The translations under genes were made by a program, and so were the position numbers. Shown here in pieces: positions 17,544 through 27,300 of a stretch of DNA of 64,000 nt. Position 1 is the first letter of the stretch; every line of letters begins with the position of its first letter. The notes under the pieces were generated by a model that was given only the letters and a program-made list of their open reading frames with translations, was not told the origin of the DNA and did not search any database. The DNA is from Marinobacterium nitratireducens (GTDB taxonomy: Bacteria > Pseudomonadota > Gammaproteobacteria > Pseudomonadales > Balneatricaceae): NCBI RefSeq assembly GCF_014645375.1, contig NZ_BMLT01000009.1, forward strand, positions 140,033 through 204,032, read 5' to 3'.

Positions 17544-20048
17544 TTATGCGTTAGGCCGCATGGCGTCGGAGAGCGCCTGAGCCAGCGTTTGCAGGCGGTA
17601 GGGTTTGGCCAGGACCGGCACGTCGGGGGGGAGGTTGTAGCGGCTGTCGAGCAGGTCGCGGGGCAGGCCGGAGGCGAGTATGCAGGGCAGATCGGGCCAG
17701 CGCCCGGCCAGTTGCGCGCGCAGCTGGATGCCGGTGCGGCCGCTGCCGAGGTTGATGTCGCTGAGTACCAGGTCGGGCAGGCCGTCGCGCTCGAGCAGGT
17801 TCAGGGCCTCCTCGGCGCTGCGACAGCTCAGGGGTTCGTAACCGAGTTCAGCCAGCATGTCTTCGACCGCTTCCAGCACCAGGCCGTCGTCCTCGACCAG
17901 CAGCACCTGCTGGCCGTTGCCATATTGCAGTGGCTGACTCTGGCCGCTGTCGGATTCAGCGGCGGGCCCTCGGTAGAGCGGCAGGCGAATGCTGATACGG
18001 GTGCCCTGGCCGGGCGCGCTGTCGATGGTGATATCGCCGCCGGACTGGCGTACGAAGCCGTAGACCATGCTGAGGCCAAGGCCGCTGCCGCGACCGACCT
18101 CCTTGGTGGTGAAAAAGGGATCGAACACCCGCTCGCGCAGCTCTTCGGGAATGCCGTGGCCGGTATCGCCCACTTCCACCAGTACCCATGCGCCCTGTTT
18201 GGCATCCTGCTCGAGGGCGGTACTGAAGGTGAGGGTGCCGCCGTCCGGCATGGCCGCGCCGCTGTTGAGCGCGAGGTTGAGCAGGGCGTTCTCGAGTTGG
18301 CCCGGATCGACGTAGACAAGATCTTCCTCGGCCTCGAGGCGGGTGCGGATGTCGATCTGGGAGCCGACGCTGTATTCCACCAGGTCGAGCATGCCCTCGA
18401 TGATGCCGCCCAGCGACTGCGGTTCCGGGTGCAGCTGCTGCTTGCGCGAGAATGCGAGCAGACGCTGTACCAGGCTGGCGCCGCGTTCGGCGGCGGCCAG
18501 CGCGCGCTGACCGTAGCGGCCGGCCTTGTCGCTGAGGTCCCGCTGCTGTTCCAGCAGCTGCAGGTTGCCGATAACCGCAGCCAGCAGGTTGTTGAAGTCG
18601 TGGGCGATGCCACCGGTGAGCTGGCCGAGCACCTCCATTTTCTGCGCCTGGCGCAGCTGCGATTCGATCGCCTTGCGGTCGGTCAGGTCGCTGTAAAGGG
18701 TCACGAAGCCGCCATCGGGCATGGGCTGGCTGCGGAACTCGATGACGCGCCCGTCGCGGTAGTGGCGTTCGAAACGCACGGGCTTGCTGGGACGCTGCAG
18801 ATTGGTTTCGGTCATGTCCAGCGGCCGGTTGTCGAGGGTGCGGTTGCCATGCGGGGCCTCCGCCATCAGCGCCTGCAGCCGCTGCAGCGTAACGCCGCGC
18901 TGCACGCGCGCCGGCGGCAGGTCGAAGATACCGAGGTAGCGGGGATTCCAGGCCACCAGGCGCTGGTCGCGGTCGAACACGCTGAGGCCGTCGTTGATGT
19001 TGTCGAACACCGTCTGCAGCAGTCGCTGCTGGCGCCGCAGGTCCTCGGTGATCGATTGCAGTTCGCGGCTGTTTTCGCGAAAGACATTGAAGGCGCGGGC
19101 CAGGCTGCCGATCTCGTCGCGGCGCTGTACCGCCGGCGTGGCCTGGCCTGTCACGCCGGCGGCCAGGCGGGTCATCAGGCCGGTGACGGCCTGGAGGTTG
19201 CGGGTCAGGTTCAGTACCAGGGCGGTGCCGGCCAGCAGCGCCAGCAACGCCAGCAGGCTGATTGCGAGAATGCGGATCTGGCCCTTGCGCACCGTGGCCG
19301 ACAGCGCCTGCTGCTGTTGGCCGAAGCGCTGCTGCAGGCTGTCGACGAAGCCCTTGACCTCGGCGGACAGCTGGTCCGATATCGACCGCACCGAGGCCAG
19401 CAGGTAGCCCTGGCGCTGCTGAAGATCGAGCTGGCGATGACGCAGCGCAAACACCGGGGCGGCGCTGGCGGCAAGTTCGGGGCTGATGTCCTGGCTGACG
19501 CCAAAGCGGCGTTCCAGGCGTTCAAGCTCCTGGCGCGGCGCCGAAGCCGCGGCCAGCAGCTGGTCCACGGCTCTGCGGTCTTCCGCGCTCTCGAGGCCTT
19601 CCAGCGGGTACAGCAGCTGGCGCAGGTCTTCGCGCTGGAACAGCGCCTGCCGGGTCAGTGCGATCAGCTCGTCCAGCGTGGCATACAGCCGTTCCAGCAG
19701 CTGGCGCAGCTGCGGCGCGGACTCGAGGTGGCGTATGCGCCCGGCCAGCTGCTTGAGCTGCTCGGTGCGCTGCTGCAGCCGGTTGCGGTCATGCTGCAGC
19801 TGGGAGGGCGACGAGGCCTCGGCCACGAAGGGGGCCAGCGACGCCAGGCTGGCGGTGCGCTCGGCAAGCTCGAGCGAGTGGGAGATGTCCGGCAGTATTT
19901 CGCGACGCAGTTCTTCCAGTGCGGTCTCGGTATCGGTCAGACTGCGCCAGCCGACGAACGCCAGCACCAGTGCCGCGACCATGATGCTGGCAAAGGCGAT
20001 AAGCAGCCGGGCCCGTACGCTGTGCATGCTCAGGGCCCGCCGCGGCAT
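17544..20048 (-). CDS. Hybrid sensor histidine kinase
   Basis: An 834-residue membrane kinase. TM1 is about 13-34, a long helical periplasmic sensor follows (about 35-258), TM2 is about 260-282, then HAMP, a PAS domain (about 340-460), the phospho-acceptor motif [15 protein letters not shown], an ATPase domain ([14 protein letters not shown]) and a C-terminal receiver (about 710-830) with phospho-site D in [11 protein letters not shown]. The N box reads [10 protein letters not shown], with Ser-Gly replacing the usual Ala-Arg/Val-Asp. The gene follows its regulator by 18 bp. The position between frcBCA and the fructokinase suggests sugar-responsive control. Confidence 0.9.
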   Translation of the reverse strand: MPRRALSMHSVRARLLIAFASIMVAALVLAFVGWRSLTDTETALEELRREILPDISHSLELAERTASLASLAPFVAEASSPSQLQHDRNRLQQRTEQLKQLAGRIRHLESAPQLRQLLERLYATLDELIALTRQALFQREDLRQLLYPLEGLESAEDRRAVDQLLAAASAPRQELERLERRFGVSQDISPELAASAAPVFALRHRQLDLQQRQGYLLASVRSISDQLSAEVKGFVDSLQQRFGQQQQALSATVRKGQIRILAISLLALLALLAGTALVLNLTRNLQAVTGLMTRLAAGVTGQATPAVQRRDEIGSLARAFNVFRENSRELQSITEDLRRQQRLLQTVFDNINDGLSVFDRDQRLVAWNPRYLGIFDLPPARVQRGVTLQRLQALMAEAPHGNRTLDNRPLDMTETNLQRPSKPVRFERHYRDGRVIEFRSQPMPDGGFVTLYSDLTDRKAIESQLRQAQKMEVLGQLTGGIAHDFNNLLAAVIGNLQLLEQQRDLSDKAGRYGQRALAAAERGASLVQRLLAFSRKQQLHPEPQSLGGIIEGMLDLVEYSVGSQIDIRTRLEAEEDLVYVDPGQLENALLNLALNSGAAMPDGGTLTFSTALEQDAKQGAWVLVEVGDTGHGIPEELRERVFDPFFTTKEVGRGSGLGLSMVYGFVRQSGGDITIDSAPGQGTRISIRLPLYRGPAAESDSGQSQPLQYGNGQQVLLVEDDGLVLEAVEDMLAELGYEPLSCRSAEEALNLLERDGLPDLVLSDINLGSGRTGIQLRAQLAGRWPDLPCILASGLPRDLLDSRYNLPPDVPVLAKPYRLQTLAQALSDAMRPNA

Positions 20049-20066
20049 TCAGCCGTGCCGGGCATT

Positions 20067-20795
20067 TCAGACCTGGCTGACCTGGGCATGAAAGCAGTAC
20101 CCGAGTCCGCGCTCGGTGCGGATATAGCGGGGCTGGCGCGGGTTGGGTTCCAGTTTGCGGCGCAGGCGCAGGATCAGCACGTCGATGGTGCGGTCGAACA
20201 CCTCGCTGTTGTCGCTGCGGGTCATGTCCAGCAGCTGATCGCGGCTCAGTACCCGGTTGGGCGACTGGACCAGGGCTTCGAGCAGGTTGAATTCCCCGAA
20301 TGTCAGCTCGACCGGAGTGCCGTCGCTGCGGCTCAGCTGGCGCGCCGTCAGGTCCAGGATCCAGTCGCCGAACGCCAGCCTGTGGTGGCTGTGGCGGTCG
20401 TCGGCGCGGGGGCTTGTGGCGGCGGAGCGGCGCAGCAGCGCGCGCACCCGGGCCAGCAGTTCGCGCACGTTGAACGGTTTCATCAGGAAGTCGTCGGCGG
20501 CAAGTTCCAGGCCGAGTATGCGATCGGTTTCGTCGCCCTTGCCGGTCAGCATCATGATCGGAATGGCCGACTCGGCCCGCAGCTCCCGGGCCAGCTGCAG
20601 TCCGTCTTCGCCGCGCAAGCGCAGGTCGAGAATCACCAGGGAGAAAGCGTTGTCGCCAAGGGCCTGCTGCATGGCGTTACCGTCGGCGACGGCAATGGTG
20701 TCGAAGCCGTTGTCATCGAGCAGGTCCTGCAGCAGCGCGCGCATATCGGGTTCGTCGTCGACGATCAGTATCTTGGGGCGTCGGGTCTCGGTCAT
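20067..20795 (-). CDS. OmpR-family response regulator
   Basis: A 242-residue regulator: receiver domain (1-120) with DDEPDMR, phospho-site in LVILDLRLRGEDG and the conserved Lys in MKPFNVREL; winged-helix DNA-binding domain (about 140-238) ending in YIRTERGLGYCF. It is the first gene of a two-gene unit with the hybrid kinase and is divergent from the fructokinase gene, so it is a candidate regulator of that gene and of frcBCA. Confidence 0.92.
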   Translation of the reverse strand: MTETRRPKILIVDDEPDMRALLQDLLDDNGFDTIAVADGNAMQQALGDNAFSLVILDLRLRGEDGLQLARELRAESAIPIMMLTGKGDETDRILGLELAADDFLMKPFNVRELLARVRALLRRSAATSPRADDRHSHHRLAFGDWILDLTARQLSRSDGTPVELTFGEFNLLEALVQSPNRVLSRDQLLDMTRSDNSEVFDRTIDVLILRLRRKLEPNPRQPRYIRTERGLGYCFHAQVSQV

Positions 20796-20900
20796 CTTGT
20801 GCCTTGTTGCGTATGGCGTCTGGCGGATGTTGTGCGCGCTTACGCCTGAAGCCTTATTAGTAGCACAACACCCGATTCTGGCTATTTCAAATGTTACTTC

Positions 20901-21080
20901 CTAGTGTACTGCTTCATCCTTAAAGGCACTTATAGCGAGCCGCCAAGGGGAGCTCGCCAATTCGCGCCCAACTGCGTTGCCGTTCTTGGCAAGAGCCCCA
21001 CTATTCCCGGCGAACGGCGCCTTGCTGGACAGGAATTGGCGGGCTCTATAAGTATCTATTAGGGTGAAACAGTACACTAG
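20901..21080. mobile_element. 180-bp imperfect palindrome (MITE-like)
   Basis: The ends are CTAGTGTACTG and CAGTACACTAG (perfect 11-bp inverted repeats), and pairing continues imperfectly through ACTTATAG...GCCAA on both arms and into the centre. The element has no ORF. It lies in the 581-bp divergent gap 20796-21376. It could be a non-autonomous transposable element or a large foldback RNA/terminator structure; family not recognised. Confidence 0.55.
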
Positions 21081-21248
21081 ACGTTAGTACATGCAGGTGC
21101 GCCGCTCTTCCCGAATGTCGGCATTGCAAGTGCGGCGGCAATGATGGTTAATGGTCGCCAGTCCGGCTGGTGTTATGGTATTTAGGTAAGTTTACGAAAA
21201 TAAATCTTTAACGTCTTTTGATATGGCGTTACTATCGGAAAATTAACC

Positions 21249-21254
21249 TATAAT
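21249..21254 (+). promoter_or_regulatory. Candidate -10 box of the fructokinase promoter
   Basis: A consensus TATAAT in a markedly AT-rich stretch about 120 bp before the fructokinase start. No good -35 hexamer is at the right distance, which would fit an activator-dependent promoter. Confidence 0.35.
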
Positions 21255-21376
21255 AATTCCGCGAAGGTCCGTTATGTGCATTTCTTGTTGCAGCTTGCCG
21301 AATATCACCCTGTCTCCGGCCGCTCCGGTGCAATCGCGTTCCGGCCGTTCCGGTGTCCAACAGGGGAGGTTCTCTC

Positions 21377-22339
21377 ATGTCCGCTAAAGTGATCGCTTTC
21401 GGCGAAGCCCTCATCGATATGCTGGCGCGGCCGCAGGCCTCGGGCCCGGTCAACTTCGTCGCGCACCCGGGCGGCGCCCCGGCCAATGTGGCGGTGGGGA
21501 TTGCCAAGCTCGGGGGGAATGTCAGCTTTCTCGGTCAGGTCGGCCGGGACATGTTCGGCGACAGCCTGGTCACGACCATGGCGGGCTTCGGCGTCGATAC
21601 CTCGCAGCTGGTACAGACCGCGGATGCCCATACGGCGCTGGCGTTCGTGAGCCTCGACGCCGAAGGCGAGCGCAGCTTCGCCTTCTACCGTGACCGCAGT
21701 GCCGATCTGCTCTACCGTTCGGATCAGTGCCCGGAATCCGTTCTCGAGGGCGCCGCCATCTTCCACTGCTGCTCCAACACCCTGACCGAGCCCGGTATCC
21801 GGGAAACGCATCTGGTACTGATGGAGCGGGCGCGCAAGGCCGGCTGCATGGTCAGTTTCGACGTCAATTACCGCCACAACCTCTGGCCGCAGGGAGAGGA
21901 TGCGCGCGAGCCGATCTGGCAGGCAATGGCGGCATCGGATCTGGTGAAAATCAGCCGCGAGGAACTGGAAGCGCTGTACGGCCGCGACGAGGAGCTGCCC
22001 CGGCGGCTGCTCGAGGCCGGCGTCGGTCTGCTGCTGATCACCGATGGCGGCGAGCCCCTGGAAGCACACTGGTTCGGCGGCTCGCTCGAGCTGGTGCCGC
22101 CGGCCACGAAGGTGGTCGACAGTACGGCTGCCGGCGACTCCTTCGTGGCCGGGCTGCTGCTGCGGCTGTCGCAGGAGGCGCCGGGGCGCGAGGCGCTTGC
22201 TAGCTGGCTGGCGGATCCGCGGCAGGTCGAGGCGGGGCTGCGTTTCGCCAGCCGCTGTGGCGCCCTGACCGTATCGCGCTACGGCGCTTTCGAGGCGCTG
22301 CCGCTGGCCGCGGAGCTTGACGAGCCGGGCGCCGGCTGA
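21377..22339 (+). CDS. PfkB-family carbohydrate kinase, probable fructokinase
   Basis: A 320-residue sugar kinase. The start is ATG 21377 (GGGGAGG upstream), eight codons inside the longest frame. Family signatures are the N-terminal GGAPANVAVGIAKLGG and the C-terminal DSTAAGDSFVAGLL, which includes the anion-hole and catalytic Asp. It would phosphorylate fructose delivered by FrcBCA, producing fructose-6-phosphate that can enter the Entner-Doudoroff route through glucose-6-phosphate. It is divergent from the regulator at 20067-20795. Fructose specificity is inferred from context; other sugars are possible. Confidence 0.88.
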   Translation: MSAKVIAFGEALIDMLARPQASGPVNFVAHPGGAPANVAVGIAKLGGNVSFLGQVGRDMFGDSLVTTMAGFGVDTSQLVQTADAHTALAFVSLDAEGERSFAFYRDRSADLLYRSDQCPESVLEGAAIFHCCSNTLTEPGIRETHLVLMERARKAGCMVSFDVNYRHNLWPQGEDAREPIWQAMAASDLVKISREELEALYGRDEELPRRLLEAGVGLLLITDGGEPLEAHWFGGSLELVPPATKVVDSTAAGDSFVAGLLLRLSQEAPGREALASWLADPRQVEAGLRFASRCGALTVSRYGAFEALPLAAELDEPGAG

Positions 22340-22491
22340 GGGCTGGTCGGCTGATAGATGGGCGAAGCCGCGCCGGCACCTGCTATCGGCGTACATCAGT
22401 GGTTAAGCGGCCTAACCCATCGCCAGCGTCCATTGCCATCGCGATGTTCCGAGAACGCATGGGATGGGTTGCGCGATAAATTCGCATCGCC

Positions 22492-25320
22492 TTAGCTCGG
22501 TAGCGGTCGCGGCCGTTTGTCGCGGCCGCGTGCCCGCAGTGAGGCACTGATCGACTGCGGCGGCTGCGGTTTGCCGAGCAGGAAACCTTGCACCTCGTTG
22601 CAGTCGCACTGGCGCAGAAAGTCGAGCTGCGCCCGGGTTTCGACGCCCTCGGCGATCACCTTCAGCCCGAGGTTCTGTCCCAGTGCGATGATGGTGCGGG
22701 TGATCGCCTGGTCGTCGCTGTCGCCCGGCAGGCCGTCGATGAAGGCGCGGTCGATCTTGAGTCGGGTCAGCGGCAGCGTCTTGAGGTAGGAGAGCGACGA
22801 GAAGCCGGTGCCGAAGTCGTCGATCGCCAGCTCGAATCCCAGCAGGCGCAGGCGCCGGAACATGGCAATCGCCCGCTCCGGATTCTGCATCAGAAAATCT
22901 TCCGTGACCTCGAGTTCGAACCATTCGGGGCGGCAGCGGTGTCGTTCCAGTCGCTGCTCGAGCCATTCCAGCTGGCGTTCGTTGTCGACCTGGCGCCCCG
23001 ACAGGTTGATGGCGATGACGCCGGGATCCAGTCCCTGCTCGTGCCAGATACGGGTCTGCTGCATGACCCTGTCGATTACCAGGTTGCCGATGCGTACGAT
23101 CAGGCCGGAGCCTTCCGCGATTGGCAGAAAGCGCGCCGGCATCAACAGCCCCTCGGTGGGGTGCTGCCAGCGTACCAGCGCTTCCATGCCGATCGGCGCC
23201 AGGCTGTTGAGGTCGAACTGGGGCTGATAGTGCACCTCGAACTCGTCCTGCATCAGCGCCCGGTGCAGCTCGGAGGCGAGCGATACCTGCTCCATGGCGC
23301 GCCGGGTCAGCTGCTGCGAGTAGTAGCGGTAGACGTTCTTGCCGTCGTCCTTGGCCTTGTACATGGCGGCGTCGGCCGCGCTGATCAGCGACTCGGTGGT
23401 GTTGCCGTCGTGGGGATAGACGCTGATACCGACGCTGGTGGTGATGAACAGGCGGTGGCTGTCGACCTGGTACGGCGGTTCGATGCACTTGATCAGTTTC
23501 TGCGCCAGCAGCGCGGCGTCGTCGTTGTTCGGCAGCGGTGACATGATGACGGTAAACTCGTCGCCGCCCAGGCGCGCCAGGGTGTCGCTGGCGCGGATGG
23601 TCTGGCTCAGGCGCTGCGCGGCCATGCGCAGTACGCTGTCCCCCGCCTGGTGGCCGAGACTGTCGTTGATTTCCTTGAAGCGGTCCAGATCGATGAACAG
23701 CAGTGCGAACCGCTGTTGTTCCCGCCGCGCCCGCAGCAGCGTCTGCTCCAGCCGGTCGATAAAGAGCGTGCGGTTGGGCAGGCCGGTCAGCAGGTCGTGG
23801 TGCGCCAGTTGCTTGAGGCGTGCCTGTTCTTCGTGCAGCTCGCGCAGCAGGCGCGTGTTTTCGGTAATGTCCCGGTACAGTTCGATGACGCCGTTGAGGG
23901 TGCCGTCGGGCTGCGTCAGCGGCGTGGCGATGCGCTCGATATGTCGCCATTCGCCGTCGTGGCCCATGTAGGTGCACACTTCGGCCGTGCGCCCGCTGCC
24001 CATGAGCATGCGCTGCGCCGCCGAGTGGCCGCTGGCGGCGAGATTTTTCGGCAGCGGCTGTTTACAGGGGTGGCCCGGTTCGCTGTCGCGCGCCGCGCGG
24101 TTGATCAGCCGTACCTTGCAGTCGATATCCCTGACCACGATGGCATCCCCGACGCTGTCGACGATGTTCTGCAGAAACGACCTGGCTTCGCGCACCCGTC
24201 GCTCTTCCCGTATCCGGTTGCTGATGTCGTGGGACACGGTGATGATGCATTCGGCGTGCCCGTTGCGGTCGTAGAAGGGCACCGCGTAGGTCTGCAGCCA
24301 GGCCTCCTGGCGCGCGTAGGGCCGGTGCAGGCGATACTCCAGGTTGCCACCCTGGCCGTCGAAGGCATTGGCGATCAGTGTGGCGAAGGCCGCGCGGTCC
24401 TCCTGTGCCACGAAGCGTTCGCCGAAGCGGATGCCGATGGCGCTGTCGGTGTCGATGCGCAGCATGCGCGCGCCGGCGCTGTTGAGGCTCAGGATGCGGT
24501 CGTCGCGGTCGATCGTCAGTACGCAGGCAGGCTCCGCCTCGATCAGGGTCTGGAGATATTCCTGCTGCTGTTTGAGCGTCGCGGTCTGGCGCTCGACCTC
24601 TTCGTTGAGCTGGTCCACCGAGACGGTGGTACTGCGCAGGCGCGACAGCATGGTGTCGAATCCGCGGGCAAGCTCGCCGAGTTCGTCATTCTTGTGGTGT
24701 TCGTCCAGCGACAGCCAGAGGTTGCCGGCGGTGACGCGCTGCATCTGCAGGCGCATCCGGTCCAGGCGACTCTTGAGGCCGTTGGCGAGGGGGAAGGCGA
24801 TCAGCACCAGCACCAGTGTCAGGGTGATCATCAATCCCAGGGAGATCAGACGGCCTTGCTCACTGGCTTCCTGGATGCGCTGCTCGGCCGTCGCGGCCAG
24901 GCGCAGGGCGTCGTCGGTCATGTTCTGCAGCGTGGCGTAGATGCGGGAGGCGAGCTGAACCTGCCCCGGGCTGTCGTGCGCTTCCCGGCCAATCAGGGGC
25001 GACAGCTGAGCCAGGGTGTTGCTCTGGTAGCGGATGCTGCTGATATAGCGCGACTGGCTTTCGGGCCGTTGTGCCAGGATGCTCGGCAGGCGCTGCTGCG
25101 CCTGACGCCACTCCGCCAGCGAGCGCTCGTCGTGCAGGGACAGGTAAAGCCCGAAACGGGTGTTGAGCCGGGTAACGCTGTGTTGCACGGTATTGGCGTA
25201 CTGTAACTGCTGCATGGCGCTTGCACTGCGCGCAGCGCTCCACTGGTTGGCCACCCAGCCGGAAAAGGCTGCGGTGGCGGCCAATGTTGCCAGCAACATC
25301 AGGCGTGTGCCTACCTTCAT
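22492..25320 (-). CDS. Membrane GGDEF-EAL cyclic-di-GMP protein with PAS domains
   Basis: A 942-residue inner-membrane protein. The start ATG 25320 follows GAGG and gives a TM segment at once (about 5-22); a periplasmic helical domain (about 23-165), TM2 (about 168-190) and HAMP follow. Two PAS domains (about 250-370 and 375-490) precede the cyclase domain with an intact GGDEF (LARLGGDEF) and an inhibitory RxxD site (RASD) five residues before it. The EAL domain is intact by motif (EALVRW, NLSGRQ, DDFGTG, KIDR, EGVE). Both activities look possible. The gene begins 7 bp after an NMT1-like binding-protein gene, suggesting that the binding protein feeds its periplasmic sensor. Confidence 0.9.
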   Translation of the reverse strand: MKVGTRLMLLATLAATAAFSGWVANQWSAARSASAMQQLQYANTVQHSVTRLNTRFGLYLSLHDERSLAEWRQAQQRLPSILAQRPESQSRYISSIRYQSNTLAQLSPLIGREAHDSPGQVQLASRIYATLQNMTDDALRLAATAEQRIQEASEQGRLISLGLMITLTLVLVLIAFPLANGLKSRLDRMRLQMQRVTAGNLWLSLDEHHKNDELGELARGFDTMLSRLRSTTVSVDQLNEEVERQTATLKQQQEYLQTLIEAEPACVLTIDRDDRILSLNSAGARMLRIDTDSAIGIRFGERFVAQEDRAAFATLIANAFDGQGGNLEYRLHRPYARQEAWLQTYAVPFYDRNGHAECIITVSHDISNRIREERRVREARSFLQNIVDSVGDAIVVRDIDCKVRLINRAARDSEPGHPCKQPLPKNLAASGHSAAQRMLMGSGRTAEVCTYMGHDGEWRHIERIATPLTQPDGTLNGVIELYRDITENTRLLRELHEEQARLKQLAHHDLLTGLPNRTLFIDRLEQTLLRARREQQRFALLFIDLDRFKEINDSLGHQAGDSVLRMAAQRLSQTIRASDTLARLGGDEFTVIMSPLPNNDDAALLAQKLIKCIEPPYQVDSHRLFITTSVGISVYPHDGNTTESLISAADAAMYKAKDDGKNVYRYYSQQLTRRAMEQVSLASELHRALMQDEFEVHYQPQFDLNSLAPIGMEALVRWQHPTEGLLMPARFLPIAEGSGLIVRIGNLVIDRVMQQTRIWHEQGLDPGVIAINLSGRQVDNERQLEWLEQRLERHRCRPEWFELEVTEDFLMQNPERAIAMFRRLRLLGFELAIDDFGTGFSSLSYLKTLPLTRLKIDRAFIDGLPGDSDDQAITRTIIALGQNLGLKVIAEGVETRAQLDFLRQCDCNEVQGFLLGKPQPPQSISASLRARGRDKRPRPLPS

Positions 25321-25327
25321 ACGAACC

Positions 25328-26329
25328 TCAGGGCTGGCCGGTGGACGGGATGACCTGCTGCAGCAGCGAGCCGTCGAGAAAATGGCGGAAATCGGGCAGA
25401 GGCTGCGCCTTGACATGACCGTTGTTGAGGGCCCAGCGGGCGCCGCTGTCGAGCGCGATCAGCAATGAGTTGGGCAGTCCCAGGCGAAAATTGTAGTCGG
25501 GCCAGACCCACTCGATGAAATCCGCTTCGAGCCCCAGTCTGTCGCGCGCGATCTTTCTCGCCTGACCGGGGTTTAGGTGCATGAAGTCGATGGACTGGTC
25601 GAGTGCCCGCAGTGCTGCCGCCAGGGTTTCGCGCCGCGTGGTGACTGTGCTGTCGAGCGCGAGCAGGTTGAAGTTGATGCTGTGCAGGCCTCGGGTCGGA
25701 AGGACCACGGCTTTCTCCCCAAGGGCTCTGACTGTCTGATAAGCATAGGGCTCCCAGGTGGAAAGCGCCTCGACATGGCCGTCGAGCAGGTTTGCGCTCA
25801 TGTTTTCAGGGTTGATCGCGCGGGTTTCGAGGCGGCTTCCGTCGATGTCATGCATGAGCGCAATGCTGTGCAGGAAGTATTCGCTCGAGGAGCCGGGCGT
25901 GGTGGCGATGCGATGGTGGGCCAGGTCGATGACGCTGCGCAACGGTCCGTCGGTGCTGGCGATCAGCTTGATGTCGTTGTCGGATGTCACGAACGAGGCC
26001 AGCACCGTAAAGTCGCGTCGCTCGAAGCTGTTGAACATGATCACCGAATCGGAGCTGGTGGCAAGGTCCGTGCGACCCTCGATGAGCTGATCGAAAGCGC
26101 GGTTGCCGCCGATTACCTCGTGCAGTTCCACATCCAGACCCTGCTGTCGGAAGTAGCCCCTGTCGGCGGCGACGAAGATCGGTGTGGAGAGCGGTGTTCG
26201 CGCAACGGCGATGCTGAGTTTTTCGAGCGGTATCGCCGGCCGGTTCAGCAGTCCGAGGGCGAGGCCGAGTGTCGCCAGGCCAAGCGCGAGCAGCAGCGTC
26301 GCGGGCCGGGTGAGGCGTGTACTGTGCAT
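25328..26329 (-). CDS. NMT1/THI5-like (NrtA/SsuA/TauA-type) periplasmic binding protein
   Basis: A 333-residue solute-binding protein. A signal peptide or anchor lies at the N-terminus (LLLALGLATLGLALGLL). The body shows the family features LSIAVARTPLSTPIFVAADRG, GYFRQQGLDVELHEV, RTDLATSSDSVIMF and HVEALSTWEPYAYQT. No ABC permease or ATPase is adjacent; instead the GGDEF-EAL gene follows after 7 bp. The start chosen is ATG 26329 with AGGAAG upstream; a GTG at 26353 would add eight residues. It may work as a sensory rather than transport binding protein. Confidence 0.85.
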   Translation of the reverse strand: MHSTRLTRPATLLLALGLATLGLALGLLNRPAIPLEKLSIAVARTPLSTPIFVAADRGYFRQQGLDVELHEVIGGNRAFDQLIEGRTDLATSSDSVIMFNSFERRDFTVLASFVTSDNDIKLIASTDGPLRSVIDLAHHRIATTPGSSSEYFLHSIALMHDIDGSRLETRAINPENMSANLLDGHVEALSTWEPYAYQTVRALGEKAVVLPTRGLHSINFNLLALDSTVTTRRETLAAALRALDQSIDFMHLNPGQARKIARDRLGLEADFIEWVWPDYNFRLGLPNSLLIALDSGARWALNNGHVKAQPLPDFRHFLDGSLLQQVIPSTGQP

Positions 26330-26530
26330 AACGTGGTCGCTTCCTGTCGCCACGGTGAATACGAGATTACCGGTCGGGCCATTCCGTTGCCCGTGCCGTA
26401 CCGCAATCGCCTTGGGCCGGACCCGAAAGTCCCTGCAGATAAAGTCCCTGCTAATTATCCGGCCTATCGCGGCTAGGATAGCCCATACGCGGTGGCTTGG
26501 GTACCGTCCGCAATCGAGACCTGAAACGAC

Positions 26531-26552
26531 GACACCGCCCGAAGGCGGTGTC
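26531..26552 (-). terminator. Hairpin after eda
   Basis: A perfect 9-bp stem GACACCGCC/GGCGGTGTC with a four-base loop (TTCG on the minus strand) 28 bp beyond the eda stop. The downstream T-run is weak (GTCGTTTC), so termination efficiency is uncertain. Confidence 0.5.
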
Positions 26553-26579
26553 TGTTCATTCTGCTGCGGTGTTTGCGGA

Positions 26580-27239
26580 TCAGGCGCTCAGGCGGTCGAC
26601 CGTCATCCGGGCAAGGTCGCGGATGGCGTTCCAGTCCTGCCGGGCGATGAGGTCGGCCGGCGTTAGCCAGGAGCCGCCGACGCACATGACGTTGTCGAGT
26701 GAGAGGTAGTCGTCGGCGCTTTCCAGGCGAATGCCGCCGGTGGGGCAGAAGCGGACGTCCGGGAAGGGGCCGGCGTAGGCCTTGAGCGCGCCGGGGCCGC
26801 CGGCGATGCTGGCCGGGAAGAACTTGAAGCGGCGGTAGCCGCGCTGCAGGCCTTCCATCATCTCGGAGATGGTCTGGATGCCCGGCAGCAGCGGGATGTC
26901 GCTGTCGATACCGGTATCGAGCAGCTCGCGGGTGGAGCCGGGGGTGACGATAAAGCGCGCCCCGGCTTCGCAGGCGGCCTTGTACTGCGCCGGGTTGGCG
27001 ATGGTGCCGGCGCCGACGCGGGCTTCCGGCAGTTTGTCGGCCAGCAGCTGAATGGCGTCGAGCGCCGCTTCGGTGCGCAGCGTGACCTCCAGCACCGGCA
27101 GTCCGCCTTCGACCAGAGCCTCGGCGATGGGCAGCGCCTCGGCGGCGGAGTCGAAGGTCAGTACCGGAATGACCGGCGCCAGCGCGCAGATGGCGTCGAT
27201 CTGGGCGGTTTTGTGCTCGGGCAGTGTCTTCAGTGTCAT
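26580..27239 (-). CDS. eda: KDPG/KHG aldolase
   Basis: A 219-residue class I aldolase that cleaves 2-keto-3-deoxy-6-phosphogluconate to pyruvate and glyceraldehyde-3-phosphate, the last step of the Entner-Doudoroff pathway. Catalytic elements are visible: the general acid/base Glu in LEVTLRT, the GAGTI loop, FIVTPG, and the Schiff-base Lys in RRFKFFPAS. The phosphate-binding GGI loop is in PTGGIR. It is the third gene of the zwf-pgl-eda unit, 61 bp after pgl. The order equals that of Pseudomonas. Confidence 0.95.
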   Translation of the reverse strand: MTLKTLPEHKTAQIDAICALAPVIPVLTFDSAAEALPIAEALVEGGLPVLEVTLRTEAALDAIQLLADKLPEARVGAGTIANPAQYKAACEAGARFIVTPGSTRELLDTGIDSDIPLLPGIQTISEMMEGLQRGYRRFKFFPASIAGGPGALKAYAGPFPDVRFCPTGGIRLESADDYLSLDNVMCVGGSWLTPADLIARQDWNAIRDLARMTVDRLSA

Positions 27240-27300
27240 GGGAGAGTCCTGGTCTGGGAAGCGTTTGCGGGTCGCTGCTGAGGGTTGCCTGCTGGCAGCC

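Noticed and set aside
17589..20849. A 1086-codon open frame on the plus strand opposite the hybrid kinase and its regulator
   Set aside because: The translation is Gln/Ala/Gly/Val-rich without any family motif, and the minus strand carries two complete, well-conserved genes. It is a composition artefact of high GC.
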